From assembly GCA_001179505.1 (NCBI GenBank), contig CDMY01000299.1, positions 62,001 through 126,000 of the forward strand: DNA of 64,000 nt. The letters are read 5' to 3'. Each line of letters opens with the position of its first letter. The stretch's first letter is position 1. The stretch is from Vitrella brassicaformis (lineage: Eukaryota; Sar; Vitrellaceae). The translations under genes were made by a program, and so were the position numbers. The notes beneath the pieces are model-generated. The model searched no databases. It saw only the letters and a list, made by a program, of their open reading frames with translations, and had not been told where the DNA came from. Positions 21,437 through 34,500 of the stretch are shown in pieces.

Positions 21437-24400
21437 CTACTTCACCGACAGTAGGTGCAGGCGCACCGTCCTGGGCATCTCCCGCCCGCCGTCTTGACCC
21501 TTTCCTCCACACGATGAACCATTCGATGCCGTCGCAGCCGCCGGGCCGTGCGTCCCTGCCGCATCGATGGGTTTGGCCGAGGGCGCAAGAGAAGGCGCCA
21601 CAGGGCCAGGGGGGTTTGGGGGGTTGCTGGGGGTGTTGTTGGGGCTTTCGGCCATGTGCATCACATCACCGCTATCTCATCACCATCCATGAACTCGATG
21701 AACGTGCCACCCATCTCGCCACACACCACACTCCCTCCCCCCTTCTCTTTCCCCTCACTGCTTGTCGAGTTCGAGGGCCTGCCGCATCGCCCTCGTCATC
21801 ACGCCCTCCCGCGCTGCTTTGCCGCCTCGGTCGTCGGCCGCATGCTGCTGCTGCCCGGCCTTGCGCTTCCTGACGTTCTGTGGCTGCTGCGGCTGATACT
21901 GCTGCTGCTGCTGGAGGGGTGGGGGTGGCTGCTGCGCCTCTGGCTTGGGCGGCTTGGTGGCCTTGGTGACTTTGGCCTTGCTGCTGCGATTCCTCTGTCA
22001 GGCGGCCTTGTCCTTGACGATGGCTTTCTTGGCCTTTTTCCCCTTCGCCTCCTTGGCCTCCTTGCCTCCCTTGCGCCCTCCCGTGGGCCCCGCGGCCTTC
22101 TTGCGGTCGGCGGCCTTCTGGGCGGGCGGTTGCGGCTTGGCGGCCTTGCGGGGCTTCTTCTTGCTTTTGGGCTTGGCCTTCTCGGCGGGTGGCTGGGGAA
22201 TGGCGGCAGCGTGATCGCCGGCCTGTGTGGGTCCGGTAGGGAGCGGCTTCTTGCCCTGCAGCATGGCCTTGGGCTTGGGCGCCGGCTTGCCGCCCTTGCC
22301 TTTGCTCTTGCCCTTGTCGCCGCCCTGCTTGGCGGGCTTGTTCTTGCTGATCTCTTTCTTGACCTTGGCGAGGTCTGGCTCAGCAAGAAGGCGGGGCGAT
22401 CTGCGCTTCTTGCCGCCCGCCTTCTCCTTCTCTGCCCTCTCCTGTGTCTCCACCTTCTCCTCCTTGACCAGCAGCTCGTTCCCAGCCCGCAGCCGTCCCT
22501 CCCATTTGCCTTTCTTGGGCGCCGTGTCCTCCTTCTCCTTGCCCTTCTCGTCCTTGTCCTCACATCGACCCTTGCGCTTCTTGCCGCCCGCCTTCTTGTT
22601 GTCATCCGCCTTGACGATGGGCGGGTTGGCAGGGGCGGCGGGCGCGGCAGGGGGAGCATCCTCGTCATTCACCACGATGGCGGGTGGGTCGTTGATGGGG
22701 GGAGGGGGGGCGTCGGCGAGGTCGGGCGGGGAGACGGCGGCGAGGGCATTGGGCTGCACGTACTCGGCCATATACGCCTGCATATGACGGATCGACAATA
22801 GACAGAGACACGCATGAATGGGTGGATGGGTGGATGGCTGGCTGGCTTCATGAGGACGGCCACTAGGCTGCTCACCTGGCGGCCAAGGACGAATTCGAGG
22901 GACACTTCCCTGATGTAGCCCACCTGGTCGTCGTAGACGAACCATTTGGCTGCATCATTCAAGAGAGAGGATCCACAGGCAGATCATCCATCTGTCCAGA
23001 TGCCTGGTCGGATGGATGGATTGCTTACATTGGCCATTGGGGAGGGTTTTGCATTTATACGTACGATAGTGGCCCCCATGCCTCGTCCTGCCCTCATGCT
23101 CAACTACAGCTGCAGTCAGGACAAGACACAGGCACATTCGGCACATGTTCACTGTCAATTTCAGTGCACACGTACACATGAGTTTGTGCTTCTCCATCGG
23201 TGGTGCGCCCTCCTGCTGATCGGCAAACGGGCTGAAGTCCAACTCCTCAGGAAGCTGTACGTGTGTCTGATTCTGGACACACACAGACAGACAGACAGAC
23301 ACGCACCGACGCAAATGAGAAAGGTGCGTATGTGTGAGCCTGTGTGTACCTTGCTGAGCCCCGCGAAGCGTTCGAAGTTGACGCTCACATCGGGCGGCAC
23401 GGTGGGCATAGAGATTTGGACGGTCGCGTTGCACTTCTTGCCACAACAGGCGCAGAAGTACCTGTATGTACACATACGACACACAGATACAGGTGCGTGT
23501 CTGTCTAGCAATACACACGTACTGGTTGTCGCCCTTCATCTCCTCGGGGGCAAAGAACGACTGCACGCAGGCCAGCCCGTCGATGCTCGCCCTCCCGCCG
23601 TTGCCCCCATCCGTCAGGTCGACTACGCAGTCCTACATTTATACATGAAAAGAACACAGGGACAGCCATGTGCACACAATTCTTAGGCACATTTTGGCTG
23701 CGGGCACTAAGCGTCCTTACCAGCATCGGCACATTCAGCGACCAGGTCACTTCCCTGTCTCTGTCGGACTTCGTGCCGCAGTCCCCACACGTGACGGTGG
23801 ACTTGAGGACACCTGGCAGTCGTTTCAACGTGTGTATCTCTCCCTCTCCCCCTGTGTGTGTGTCTGTATGCGGCATACCTCTGAAGATATCCGAGACGGC
23901 CGTCCCCGTGTTGGCGTCTCTACTGGCCTGGTCGAGGGTCATGTCGCGCGGCGCGTCGGTATTCCTTGTCCTGGCCAGCTCAGTCGCTGCAATGTACACA
24001 CAAAGACGCACACGGACACAGGCATAGACACAGATGCAGCTTGCACACACGGGTGCGTACACGTACCCGCGACCAGTTCTGAGTGCAGGCCCTCGAGGAG
24101 GAACTCCCGGGCCTCTGTGGCGTCTTCCTGGCGGCCAACAACTGCACACGTCTCGCACATACATAGACGACAAAAGTGCACGCACGGGTTTTGTATGTCG
24201 ACATGAGCTACGTGCTGTGTGTGTCTCTGGTGGCTCACCGAAGTCATTCGAAGAGCGAACCATCGTAGTGTACATACTCTCCGCCCTCAGCGACACCACA
24301 GCACCTTCCTCCTTCTTGCGCCCTTTCTTGGCCTTCTGCCCCCTCTGCCCCTTGCCCTTCTTATCGGCCAGCTCCAGCTCCCGTGGTGTGGGCAGATACA

Positions 24401-25286
24401 TGTGCCTGACCAAACAAGGCAAGAGAAGGGCGAATGCATGTAGAGGTAATCAAATAGATATTTCATACGATAGGAGCAGCAGGGTCTCCAAGAGAAGGGA
24501 CGTCTTGGGGTCTCTGTGCGGCTCGCGAACCAGCGTTCCGGCCGGCCTTTGCGACGCACTCTCTAGGCGGCCTGTGGATTGATTAAGTGGAGAGGCAAAG
24601 ACCAAGACACAAACAAACAAACAAACAAAAATCCATCCATGCATCCATCCACGCCTCAATTGTCCTTGTGGATGCGTACGCGTGAGCGTGCGGTAGTGGT
24701 CTTCGTACCGCTTGATGAGCTCGGCCTTGTAGGTGACTAGATATTCTGCCTCTGAAGACACACACGGGAGGGTACGGGAGGGTAAGAGAGGGACCAACAC
24801 AGCAGGGATGTCTGGATTTCTGCATAGATGATGATGTATTGTGCCAATGTTCACGTTTGAGTATGTATTTGGCCAGAGGAGGCACGCGCAGAACCGACTG
24901 CAGAGTTGCGCCTGCAAAACAGCCGTTGCCCCCGACATTCTCCAACAGAACACACGGAAACTGCAAAGAAAGGCACACACATGGGCAAATACGATATCCG
25001 TGTACACAACAATTGTCCATTCGTAAGTGCAGCTGACCTCCTTGAGCAGCGTCGCATCATATGGAAGTGGCAACTTGTCGACAGAATCGATGACGAGCCG
25101 CAGGGCCTTGCCGTCTCCCTCTCCCTCCCTCTTCCCCTCCGGTGACGGCTTCTTGGGCGGCGAATCGAAAGGCGAATCGCCGATATTCGGTACCCGCACG
25201 TTGCCGGGGAGCCCGCCCAGTCCGCCCGGCGGCGGTGGGCAATTGCAAAACGGGTTGGCAACTAACGGCGGAGGCGTACCCGCCAT
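21437..25286 (-). CDS. Ubiquitin-specific protease (USP, C19) with basic disordered tail
   Basis: Removes ubiquitin from proteins. About 14 exons. Exon 1 (25038-25286) starts at the ATG at 25286. Exon 2 (24855-24960) has the Cys box: NVGGNGCFAGATLQSVL, with the nucleophile Cys kept but GNTCF changed to GNGCF. Downstream are the USP landmarks: LKSTVTCGDCGTKSDRDREV, LACVQSFFAPEEMKGDNQ with YFCACCGKKCNATVQI (a CxxC zinc site), VPPDVSVNFERF, then VVEHEGRTRHGGHYRTY with the catalytic His, and WFVYDDQVGYI ending in AYMAEYVQ. After the catalytic core comes a Lys-rich disordered tail (about 21998-22700). The frame then meets an in-frame TGA (21998-22000), yet coding-like sequence continues in the same frame to 21759, splices over an 87-nt intron (21672-21758) and ends at TAG 21437. 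A 24-nt GT-AG stretch spans the TGA; see findings. Confidence 0.82.
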
Positions 25287-25710
25287 GGCTGGCACCAGCT
25301 AACGACGAAACTGGTGCTGTAAGTGTTATCACTTCGCGACTGCTTCGCGAACGCCTCGCAGTGAGTCGGCAACTGTGAGACTGTCTTGGCCACTGAGATG
25401 GGGGCCCACGCATGCATGTGATGGCTCCGGGGGCTGGGGGTTTTGCCGTCTCATCTCCGTCTCAGGGCACTTCTGTAATTGATGCCGGCACTTTCATTTG
25501 TCCTCTTATTCACATGCATGCATGTAATCGCCATCACACAAGACCAGCCCATCAAGACACGGCAGAGAGACGTGTTCGACAGACACGAAACTGATGCATT
25601 TGCAAAGCCATGTTCTCGAGACTCGAGCCTGTTCTCACTTGCACACGTGTGCTATCCACACGTTTATCAGCGTGGCGGCGTGTTGGCGGCACTTTCGAAT
25701 GGAAGAGACG

Positions 25711-25740
25711 CTACCGATATAAAATGCAAACAACGCCTGC
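25711..25740 (-). promoter_or_regulatory. Shared TATA-like motif, copy 1
   Basis: CTACCGATATAAAATGCAAACAACG resembles the motif at 46855-46890 and 49548-49585. It lies about 430 bp upstream of the USP start in transcript orientation. This is the weakest of the three copies: the flank after CAACG is different. Confidence 0.3.
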
Positions 25741-25919
25741 ATCCACAACCATCCTGACATTCATCAAGCAATAGGTTTGTTCATGCGATGAATGTCAGTA
25801 CTCACGTTGGAGTATGCGGGGTTGACCGAATTCGGATTAACTGCAGCGTGGCATGCGCTTGGAAAGTGCCTAGAGTATAATAAGACACATTCGACACATA
25901 AGGACACATAAGGACATGT

Positions 25920-26480
25920 GTTCATTCGTGAGTGCAGCTGACATCTTTGAGCAGCATCTCCTTGTAGGCCAGAGGTGCCTTGTCGACGCAGTGGACGATG
26001 AACGCACATCCTTGTTCCCGGAAGGGCTGGCTGTTTAAGGGCGAATCGTTCACGTTTGGCACGGGAGGGTTGCCCGGCAGGCAAAACAGGGCGTTGCCTC
26101 TTCTGCCAGCAGGAACAATCAGCGGGTGCGTCCCCGCTATGGCGCGATGAGCTGACTCAGTGAGCCGACAGTTCTCCCTCGTTCGTCCGGTCAACAACGT
26201 CGGGCTGCAAAGAGGGGGAAAAGGGACAGCCATCCGCAACGTATGTGGCACTGTTGCTCTGGAACACGACATACCGAACACCGCCTCCTCTCATGCCAAT
26301 TTGCTCCACAAATGTCAGGCAGGGAGACGGCCGCGAAAGCCTTGGGCTGCACGGAGGTCGCCATGTAGGAAGACAGATAGAGACATTTGCGGTTGGGCGA
26401 ATGGGGATGGCTTGAGGACGGCCATCTACTCACCTGGAGCGTCACTACGAAGTCCATACGGGATGAAGTCAGCTCCTCGT
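25920..26480 (-). pseudogene. Rearranged fragments of a second USP copy
   Basis: Two blocks match the neighbouring USP gene. 25920-26130 matches its exon 1: the stretches around VPNVNDSPLNSQPF, HCVDKAPLAYKEMLLKDV and the splice-site context correspond to VPNIGDSPFDSPP, DSVDKLPLPYDATLLKEV. 26290-26480 matches its C-terminal exons: YMATSVQPKAFAAVSLPD versus YMAEYVQPNALAAVSPPD, with the preceding VSLEFVL-type exon echoed. In transcript order the tail fragment comes first and the head fragment second, with no catalytic core between them. No long frame survives. This looks like the remains of a tandem array of USP genes. Confidence 0.65.
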
Positions 26481-26499
26481 TCTGGACACGCCCCTGTGG

Positions 26500-27430
26500 A
26501 AGCACGTGTCAGATACGCTGATCACTAAACGGAAGCACGTGTCGGTCAATCTGGTATGTGTGTGCATACCTACCTTGTCGGCACTGTTGTTGAATCTCTT
26601 GTGTTGACGCACACAACAGGGCAAGTTGCAACAGGGGGCCTCCCATGCACACACATGGCCATACATGTGTGCGTCCGTCATATAGGTGTGTGCAAAAGCG
26701 TACGGCCCGAAGAAGAACATACACAGTGTCTCGAGCAGGCATCCAAGGGCAGCGTGGGCGTCCTTCTTGCGACTAATCTCTGCGCAGCTGTCCTCATGGC
26801 GTCTCTGTCGATAGAAGACCAGCAGAAACAAAGAGAGACACACGCAGCGTCCGTGCACCCCATGCGCCAACTCGTCGACGGCCTCGGCGCCTTAGTGGCT
26901 GGTCAGGCAACGTCACCGATGATGATGGCGTTGAGGCCCACTTCTCTGCAGGAAATCACACATTTGTTTCACCGTGTTCTCACAGCCTTCGTTCCAGATG
27001 CCATTGGGACTTAAGTCGTTGTGATGACTGCTGCAGAACTCTTGAAGCTTCCCCTTTCTTCAATGAACACCAAGACTGTACACACGGCAGCGTCGACGGC
27101 AGCGAATTCCTGAAAGTGCAAGAATTCGCGCACTGCAGGTGCCGCGCACGGCAGTGGTGAGGGCGTCTCTTAAGGGGCCTTAGAGAGCCCAGCGCAGACC
27201 GAATGGCTTCAATGATGCTCGAGGAGCTTACTTGTCGTCCTGCGAGGAAGAAGAGGGACAGCGCTGTACACACGACGTACAGTACGCGTGACCACCGCAC
27301 TCCCTTGTTTGGAATCGGTGGGTACAATATTGCTGCCAGAAACGAAAGCCGTCAGACGCTCCGTCTCCTTTGTTTGAGACTCCAACGTCAGACAACGGCT
27401 GCCCCCACCCCCCAGTCTTCTCCCGACAAA
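26500..27430. other. Unassigned, possibly decayed coding sequence
   Basis: On the minus strand there are short coding-looking pieces, for example a hydrophobic segment at about 27225-27300 (RVLYVVCTALSLFFLAG) ending at a GTAAGC donor and another at about 27050-27115 (FAAVDAAVCTVLVFIEE). I cannot chain them into a gene. The region also holds the upstream sequence of the plus-strand gene at 27431. Confidence 0.35.
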
Positions 27431-28262
27431 ATGGGCTTTAGTCCGCGTTTCCTCATCCAAGCGTCCCTCACAGGGGCTGCACTGGCCACTGGGCTGGCTG
27501 CCCTGGTGCAGGCCATCCTTTTCCTCGTGAGTGTCAAGCAGGAGATGAACGAGAACTTCGAGGGCGAGTTGACCAAGAGCAAGAACATGCCGTGCGTCAG
27601 GAAGACACTCGACATATGCAGGCACGCAGACAAGAGAGAAGAAGCCCTTTGTTGTCCAGTGCCTTTGTTGTCTTCGTTTCTGTCTTCCCTTCAGCATTGA
27701 CGTTGAGACAAAGTGCGGTCCGGCGTGCTGCCCTCTTCCCGACTACACGTGCGACATTGACCCTGCAATAGGGCTCAACTGCCGGCACGACGCGGGCTGC
27801 GGAGATGACCAGTGGTGCCTCGACTGGGCCGACATCCACGGCGAGTGCAAGACAGATGTTTGTCAGCAGGACCGCCTCGTGGAGAGCCTCGTCCTTTGGA
27901 CAGTCATCACCTGTGGCATCGGCTCGCTCGGCGACATGGTGGACATCCTGTTCTTCTTACGCTACAAGGACGCCAACATCATCAAGACCTCCATCAACGT
28001 GCTGACGGGATCGTTCAAGTTCATGTCTCTCTCCATCACCGTTGCTGCGGGGGCCAGCCATTTCATGGAGGATCTGAGCGAGGCCAAGTGCTATGCCGGC
28101 GGATCTGAGGGGGAGAAGATGGTGGATTCGGCTGTGGCGTCGCTGCTGGGGTACACTGTTCTGATCATATGCTCGGCTGTGCTGTCGTTTGTCACATCGC
28201 CTTTCTCGGCGTACTTTGGGGGGAAGACAAGAGGGGTGCCCTATGTTAGGCAGATAAGATAG
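27431..28262 (+). CDS. Cys-rich tetraspan-like membrane protein, unknown function
   Basis: Two exons, 27431-27591 and 27695-28262, joined in phase (CC|C codon). Start MGFSPRFLIQ. The first hydrophobic segment (ASLTGAALATGLAALVQAILFLV) is followed by a 90-residue loop with about ten Cys (CGPACCPLPDYTC, CRHDAGCGDDQWC), then three hydrophobic segments (VESLVLWTVITCGIGSLGDM, MSLSITVAAGASHF, LLGYTVLIICSAVLSFV) and a short basic tail. The layout of four membrane spans with a disulphide-rich extracellular loop after span 1 resembles tetraspan proteins, but I recognise no family signature. About 277 residues should be read as approximate until the start is confirmed. Confidence 0.7.
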
Positions 28263-29141
28263 ATAGGGAGGGGTGGTGGGGTGGTGCGGTGGGGTGCGGT
28301 GGACGAGGCATGACGGCTGGATGGACATCGCAGGGTCATTGACCATTGACGAATGGTTGACTGGCTGGTTGAATCCAGGTCTTAGATCACAACTGCTCCC
28401 CTGTAGCCATCCCTCCCTCTGCCTGGCTCCAGTCTCGCGCACACATGAATACTGTACAATCGTGCAGCAGTCTGTCTGCCCTGTGTGTTGCGGGCGCAAA
28501 TCACACCGAATCAAAACCTCGCTCGTGTGCACACAAAGGCACATAGACTGACAGACATTGGCAATCGCGATTCGAACTGCAGCCAGCCAGCCCGCCCGCC
28601 AGCCAGACAGACAGGGTAATGCCATGCTGTGCAATCGATGTCGATGTGTCTGTGGGTGTGCCATCTGTCTGCTGGTGTGTGTATATATCGGTGTTGCGAG
28701 CGATGTGGATATGTGGACATGATATGTGCGGATGCGCACTTGACCGATGATAGCTAAGATGTGATGTGATGCATTGAAGGCGACATGCACAGTGCATATG
28801 CATCAATCAACAAATCCATCTACTGGTGGTCATCGACATGCACCTGTACACCCCACTCAGCAGTCGACACACAGCGCCCATTCCTCCTACACACACGGCT
28901 GGCCAACTCATCTTCAGCCGATCATTTTGCTCCACTGCCTGCCTGCCTCTCCATGTCAGCTACCCACCATCTAAGTACGTGGTCAGCCAACAGGCCAGCT
29001 ACACAGATCCCTCAATTACAGCTAGCTGCCCCGTTGTGTCTTGAGGGGATGGAGCGACGAGGCCGCCGGCCACCTGATCAATCAGATGCGTAACAAGGTA
29101 ATGAAACGCGGGAAACGGGCGACGCTGTACAGCTCACCTGC
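28263..29141. other. Intergenic spacer between convergent genes
   Basis: No exon seen on either strand. GGTGGG, CAGACAGACAG and ACACAC low-complexity tracts dominate. Confidence 0.6.
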
Positions 29142-31203
29142 TCAAGAGCGGCGGTGAGCCTCCAGGGAAAACCCGAGAGCGCCCGTTCGAATTGTGAAGC
29201 CGTGGAGAGTCGTGCCATCCGCCACGGCTGTCATCTCGGTGAAAGTCACCAGGTACATGACCAGTCGCTGCAGACCTCTCAGCTGCTGCAGCAGTGACGA
29301 GAGGGTGTGACGCACGTACTCGTCCTTGTCCGCCCGGTCTTCACGAACTGAAAGGACACAGACAGAGGCGTTGGATGTTTCATGGCATGTGGCGTCTTGT
29401 GTGCGCCTCTGACCCGTTAGATTAAAGCACAGTGAGTGGATGACGGGCAAGTCGGCCGCCGCCCCCACCAACTGATCGATGCTGCCCTCATCCATCACCG
29501 CAAATCCGAACTCCAACCACTCCACCCTCCGGTCCCTCCCCAGCCCCCGCATGGCGCCCACCGCGTCACTGACCGGCATGCTTTTGATATCCATCCTGTG
29601 CAACTGTGTGGGCATTTTCGACGCCAGCAGCCGACTGCTTTCCTCATCCACACGGCCGAGCAGGCGCAGCACTTCACAGTTGGAGATGCGCTGCATGTGT
29701 CCGAAGATCGAGGGGCGGGGGACCGGGGAGTTGCGATCGACATGGGTGCTGTTGAACGTCACTGTCTTGGCGTTGGCGAAGGACAGCTGCCCGGCCAGGT
29801 CGATCGCTGACTGCTTGGGGGCGGGCGTGAGGGAGGGGTTGGGGGTGAGGTCGAACCGCACATCGTCTGTCTGCTCGGCGACCTGCTTCATGACGGAGGT
29901 GAGGGCGGGAGACGGATGGGCGGGGAAGTCGCTGTGGCAAAGGATCATGGGGTTGAATGTGACGAGGGAGGCGGCGAACGTGACTGGGATGTCGGGCGAC
30001 GCACAGCAGGCAGCTACGAACCGATCAAGGGCCGACAGCAAGGCTATGTCGGAGCCCACCAGGCCAGACATGCTGAGGTCAAGCTGCTTGATGCTGTTCC
30101 GGCAGCCACGCGATGTCAGCGTCGCCTGCATGCAAGAACAGGACGACACGTGTGTGACACGGACCACTGTCGTGGGTGTTTTCCGATGATCCTACGTGGA
30201 GTTGGTCTAGCTCTTGCGCAGTGATGTTGATGGTGCCGATGGCCTCCAGCTGGCTCAGCGGGCCTGCCTCGCCAGGCCCTGCCACCGGCATGCCCTCGAA
30301 GGCTTCCACCCAGGACCAGAAGAGTTGTCCACTCACACGCCGCAGAGACCGGGACGACACGATGAGTCGCCCCAGTCTGTCGCCGGACCATCCCTCCTGC
30401 TCCACTCGGGCCAACGAGGGCATCTCCCAGCCTCTCTCAGCCAACGAGTCATGGACCACCTCCAGGCCCGTGATGGACGTGAGGGCGTCGAGGGTCGGCC
30501 GCATGACGACAGGCGGGGGACGATGTAGAGTCCTCAGGGGGAGGGTGCGTAGCTGTCGGTCTGTCAATTGGACGCCACGGATCATGCTGATGCTGGTGAG
30601 CGTCCCTCGGTGCATCCCCCTGGCCCGTCGCGCCTCGGCGTGCCCCTCAACGATCGTCACCATAACGTCGAAGCACCAGCCAGCGATACCGACTGGGCAG
30701 CGGAGGGTGATGGCCGTCAGCTGTGTGAGCCATGCGGCCAGTTCCTGGATGATTTCGAGGGGCAGTCGTCGCCAGAAAGACCGCTCGGCTGCCGTGGCCG
30801 TGCTGATGGTTTTGGTGAGGGACCGCTTGCTCCCGTGAGTGTCGCGACAGCTGCATAAGCAGGTGGAGCGGGAGGAAGGCGATGAAGCGAACAACGAGAC
30901 CAGGCTGCAGACAACAAAGGAGGACAACCAATCGATCAGCTCATATCACCACGGCCTGCCTGATGCACTTGTGTTGATGCTTACCACTCTACCTATGACG
31001 TCGCGTACGACATCGTCGACGGTCATGGACGCTGAGGCAGCAGCCTGAACCAAACACGACGAGTCAGACAAGACAAAGCAGCCACTTCTGTTTGGTTGCA
31101 ATGGAAGTGGATGTGCTGCCGGCTGTGTATGAGTGCATCGTGCACGCACCTGCTGTCCATTTGGCTGTGGTGGGTCTTCAGCGCCATCACCGTCACCAAG
31201 CAA
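29142..31203 (-). CDS. Large protein of unknown function, possible leucine-rich or F-box type
   Basis: Four or more exons. The two main ones are 30198-30939 and 29425-30124, with a last exon 29142-29345. Near the N-terminus comes WRRLPLEIIQELAAWLTQL, which has the spacing of an F-box-like helix pair. The rest has scattered LRR-like strands (SIKQLDLSMSGLVGSDIALL, EVLRLLGRVDEESSRLL, VEWLEFGFAVMDE, VIHSLCFNLTG) but no regular LRR period I could set. An upstream exon with MTVDDVVRDVIGRV (about 30985-31048) joins in phase through a 45-nt intron. The true start may be in a still earlier exon, near 31203. F-box/LRR is inference only; a substrate-recognition role in ubiquitin ligation would follow if it is right. 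Confidence 0.55.
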
Positions 31204-31565
31204 CGTCCCATCTACACCCTGATCAACAACACAGAGAGAAAACGGCCTGTTTGGGTGCGGCTGCTCCAGCTTTTTCGTCCCTCTCAGTCTGCCTCACCTC
31301 CTCTCTGCTTGGGCAGTGTCCTTTGGCCATCAGGACGGCCCTCCAACCGCTACAAAACCAATACTGCCGCCGATGAACGAAGGAATCTCGTTGCTGTGGA
31401 TGAAGTGAAAGAGTATCCCCTGCTCGGCCACCAGGAACGCTCAAACGTCATATCAATTCATCTTGGCATCCTGATCGTTGCGAGCTTTGAAATGCAGAAC
31501 GTAAGAGGATCTTTGGAGAGGATGATGAAGGAGATCTTGCGTGAAAGCGTTTGATTCATGAACAA

Positions 31566-34500
31566 ATGGCCATGAGCAGCCCGGCGTTTGCGTATCAGAC
31601 CCTTCAGCCGTCGTCCGGCTGCCGAGGCGGGGTGGAAGGGCACTTTCTGTCGCGCCATGACACGCATCTGGTGCTCAATCAGGTGAGAAGACGATAACAA
31701 TGGGCCAGTGTGATGTTTTTTAATGTGTGATTGTGTCATGTGTGTGTGTTGTGTGCAGGTATCTCGTCTCGAGGTGATTGTGTTGCGGCCGTCATGGTCG
31801 TCTCTCTATCGGCAGGCGATGTTCGGCACCATCGTGGACATGCAGGTCAGCTGACCTGCCAGACAGTATACATGACCGCCGGGAATGCATGGCTGTAACG
31901 CTCCTGATGGCTTGGCTTGCACCCCCCTAGGTGGTGGAGGGCAGCGCCCTGTCTGACACTGACGAGACCGTCCCACTCGACACTCTTCTGGTAGCCATTC
32001 CTCCCCCGCCATTCAATGAGCGTCTGCTTGGCCTGCTTGTGCATCCATCGATCAGGTGCTGACAGCCCGCGGCGTCATCGCCCAGCTGGAGGTCACCCCC
32101 ACGCACTTCCGCCAGCTGCGATCGTTTGGCAGGCTGCCGGTGCGGCCCCTGCCGTCACCCAGCCATTGGAAGGGGTCACACGGTGCTGTCGACGTCAGGG
32201 ACGGGCTGTGCGAGGATGAGCGGCACATGCCGCGGTGCGACCTGATGCACAGTGCTGTCATGGCGGGCACTGCTTTAGCCGTCATGGCAAGGTCAGTGCA
32301 CTCGTTGGGGTGCTGCACGTGTGCAAGAAGCACCTACCTCGTCACTTCTGTGTGTGTGTGTGTTCGCTTGCAGGCAGGGCTTGTTTGCCGTGGCCAGCCT
32401 GACGCACCGCATCTATGTGCTCCCGCTGTCGTCGTCTCGGCCGCCGCTGCCCCTGAATGCGTTTGGGGTGGTGCGGTCCGTCGCGTGGCTGGAACTGGGC
32501 AAGAGGGGAGACGTCGACGACGAACTCGTCCTGGTGCTGACGGCCCTCTGTCTTGCTGGTCCGTCGAGCCGTGTGTACTTCTTTTTGGTCCCTCCTTCGT
32601 GGCCGTCGGGTGCTCGTGGTGGCGTGGCCGACCTCGACCCAGTGTTCCGCCTGCAGGTGACGGGCGCGGCGACCGGTCTCGCTGTGGCGCCGAGGGAAGA
32701 CAACTCAGACAGCGGGTGCCTCATCGTTATGGGGGAGGGCCGGATGGGCGTGCTCAGAGTCAGCCCCGAGGCGCCAGGGGCCATCGACGTGACCCACATG
32801 TCCACCGTCGACCTGTCGACCGCTGCCATCACACACCCGTCAGTTGCCTCACCGGCCCCCATGGCCGCCGACCTCACCCCACCGCCCGCCCCACCCCCCG
32901 GCGGGCCACAAGACGACCGCTGGATCATCCCGCACCCCCCATTCCCCAAGCCAGCCAAGCCGTCGCGACGAAAGCGACACAGTGAGGACAGGACGTCGGA
33001 CGAGAACTCGCGGCCGGCCCTCAAGGAGAGGTGTCGATCGTTCCCCCCGCACGCGCCGCCACAGAGACGCAGTGGGCCGAGAAGTGCTTTGTGGCGGCTG
33101 TTTCGTCGGTCGTTTCACCGGCTGAATGAGAGGCTGCCGTCAGCTATGACGAGGGACGATTCGTCTGCACGGCCGCCGCCTTTTGACGAGTCGCTCCTTC
33201 ACATCGAGGAGGACCGGGAGGCCACGCCCCCACAGCCCCACTCGCGCATCGTGGCTTGCCACATGTGGGTCCGGAAAAGCCTTCTCCTAGCGGTGAGCCA
33301 CACAGACACGTCCATGGCAACTCAGTTTTCTTCTCTCATCGTGTGCATTTATTTTCTCAGGACCAAGAGGGTCGCATGATGATGATTCGGTCGGTTCGCG
33401 ACCCTGTTGCCATCCACGCGACTTGGATTGGCGGCCACACAGAGAAGACCCTCAGTCTCCCGCCAAGCGCAACTCTGACCGGCATTGCGCCCCCACCCGC
33501 CATCTCTCCCTGCCAGTGCATGGTCAGCCTGGGGGCTGTGGGCGGCGGTGTGCGCAAGGCGAGAGGGCGGGACTGGGAAGGAACGGAAGTCGTGATGATC
33601 GGGGCGGCGGGCAGCCATCGGCTGATGCATCTGTGGATGGAAGTGAGCCCACTCGGGCAGATTGAGGCGACGTTTGCACCACTGCCGCTGCCGTGCCCTG
33701 TCCCTCTCGGGCCATGGTCGTCTGTGGCGCACATGAGTGGGCGTGTGCCGATGCGAGAGCTGATAGGAACTGGTGGAGGGGATGGCGGGGAGAGCGATGT
33801 GATGGTGGACTCTCTTTGTGAGGAGATCCCGCGTGTCGTGGGCCTGGCCGGGAGGTACCCCTCGTCGGCTATTCAGATCATCGCACCAGGTAGACAGACA
33901 GATGGGGCAGAGAGAGGCATTCGTGTGCGCAGTGTCCATCCATATGTGCGTGTGTCGGTGTGTCCGTCAGGACATCCTGCGGTCGATGGCCCGGCAGAGC
34001 TGGAGTTGGAGGCGAGGGCGCGGGGCGTCACTGCCATCGCTCTTTCTGACGGTGGCAGCACCGAGGACAAGAACTCCAAGTGAGCATGGAGAGCACTGAA
34101 CACAGACAGGGCATTGATGTCATACGACCTTTCGTCCCCCCGTGTCTGTCTGTCCGTCCCCAGACCAGCATCCACCCTTCTCGTCCTGTCTTTCGTCGCC
34201 GAGACGAGATTCCTACTCGTAAGCCCCACCCGCACCCACATGACATGACATGCACACATACCCCCACACTGTCATCGGCTCCTGTTCTCTCAGATGACGG
34301 CCGGCCAAGCCCCCCAAGAGAGCACTGACGTCGCCCCCACCCCTGCTCCCGCCCCGATGGATGCGGAGACCAACGAGGCGCCGCCCACCTATCCATTGGC
34401 CCCCGAGGGTCAGCGATCGATGTCCATCGACGAGGAGATTGAGGAGAACATGGATGCGGCCGTGGAGGGGGTGCCGACCATCATGGAAGTCGATGCAAAT

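Noticed and set aside
22227-22787. Plus-strand leucine-rich hydrophobic frames over the USP tail
   Set aside because: They are the antisense of the Lys/Ala/Glu-rich USP tail, which has normal codon bias and family context on the minus strand.
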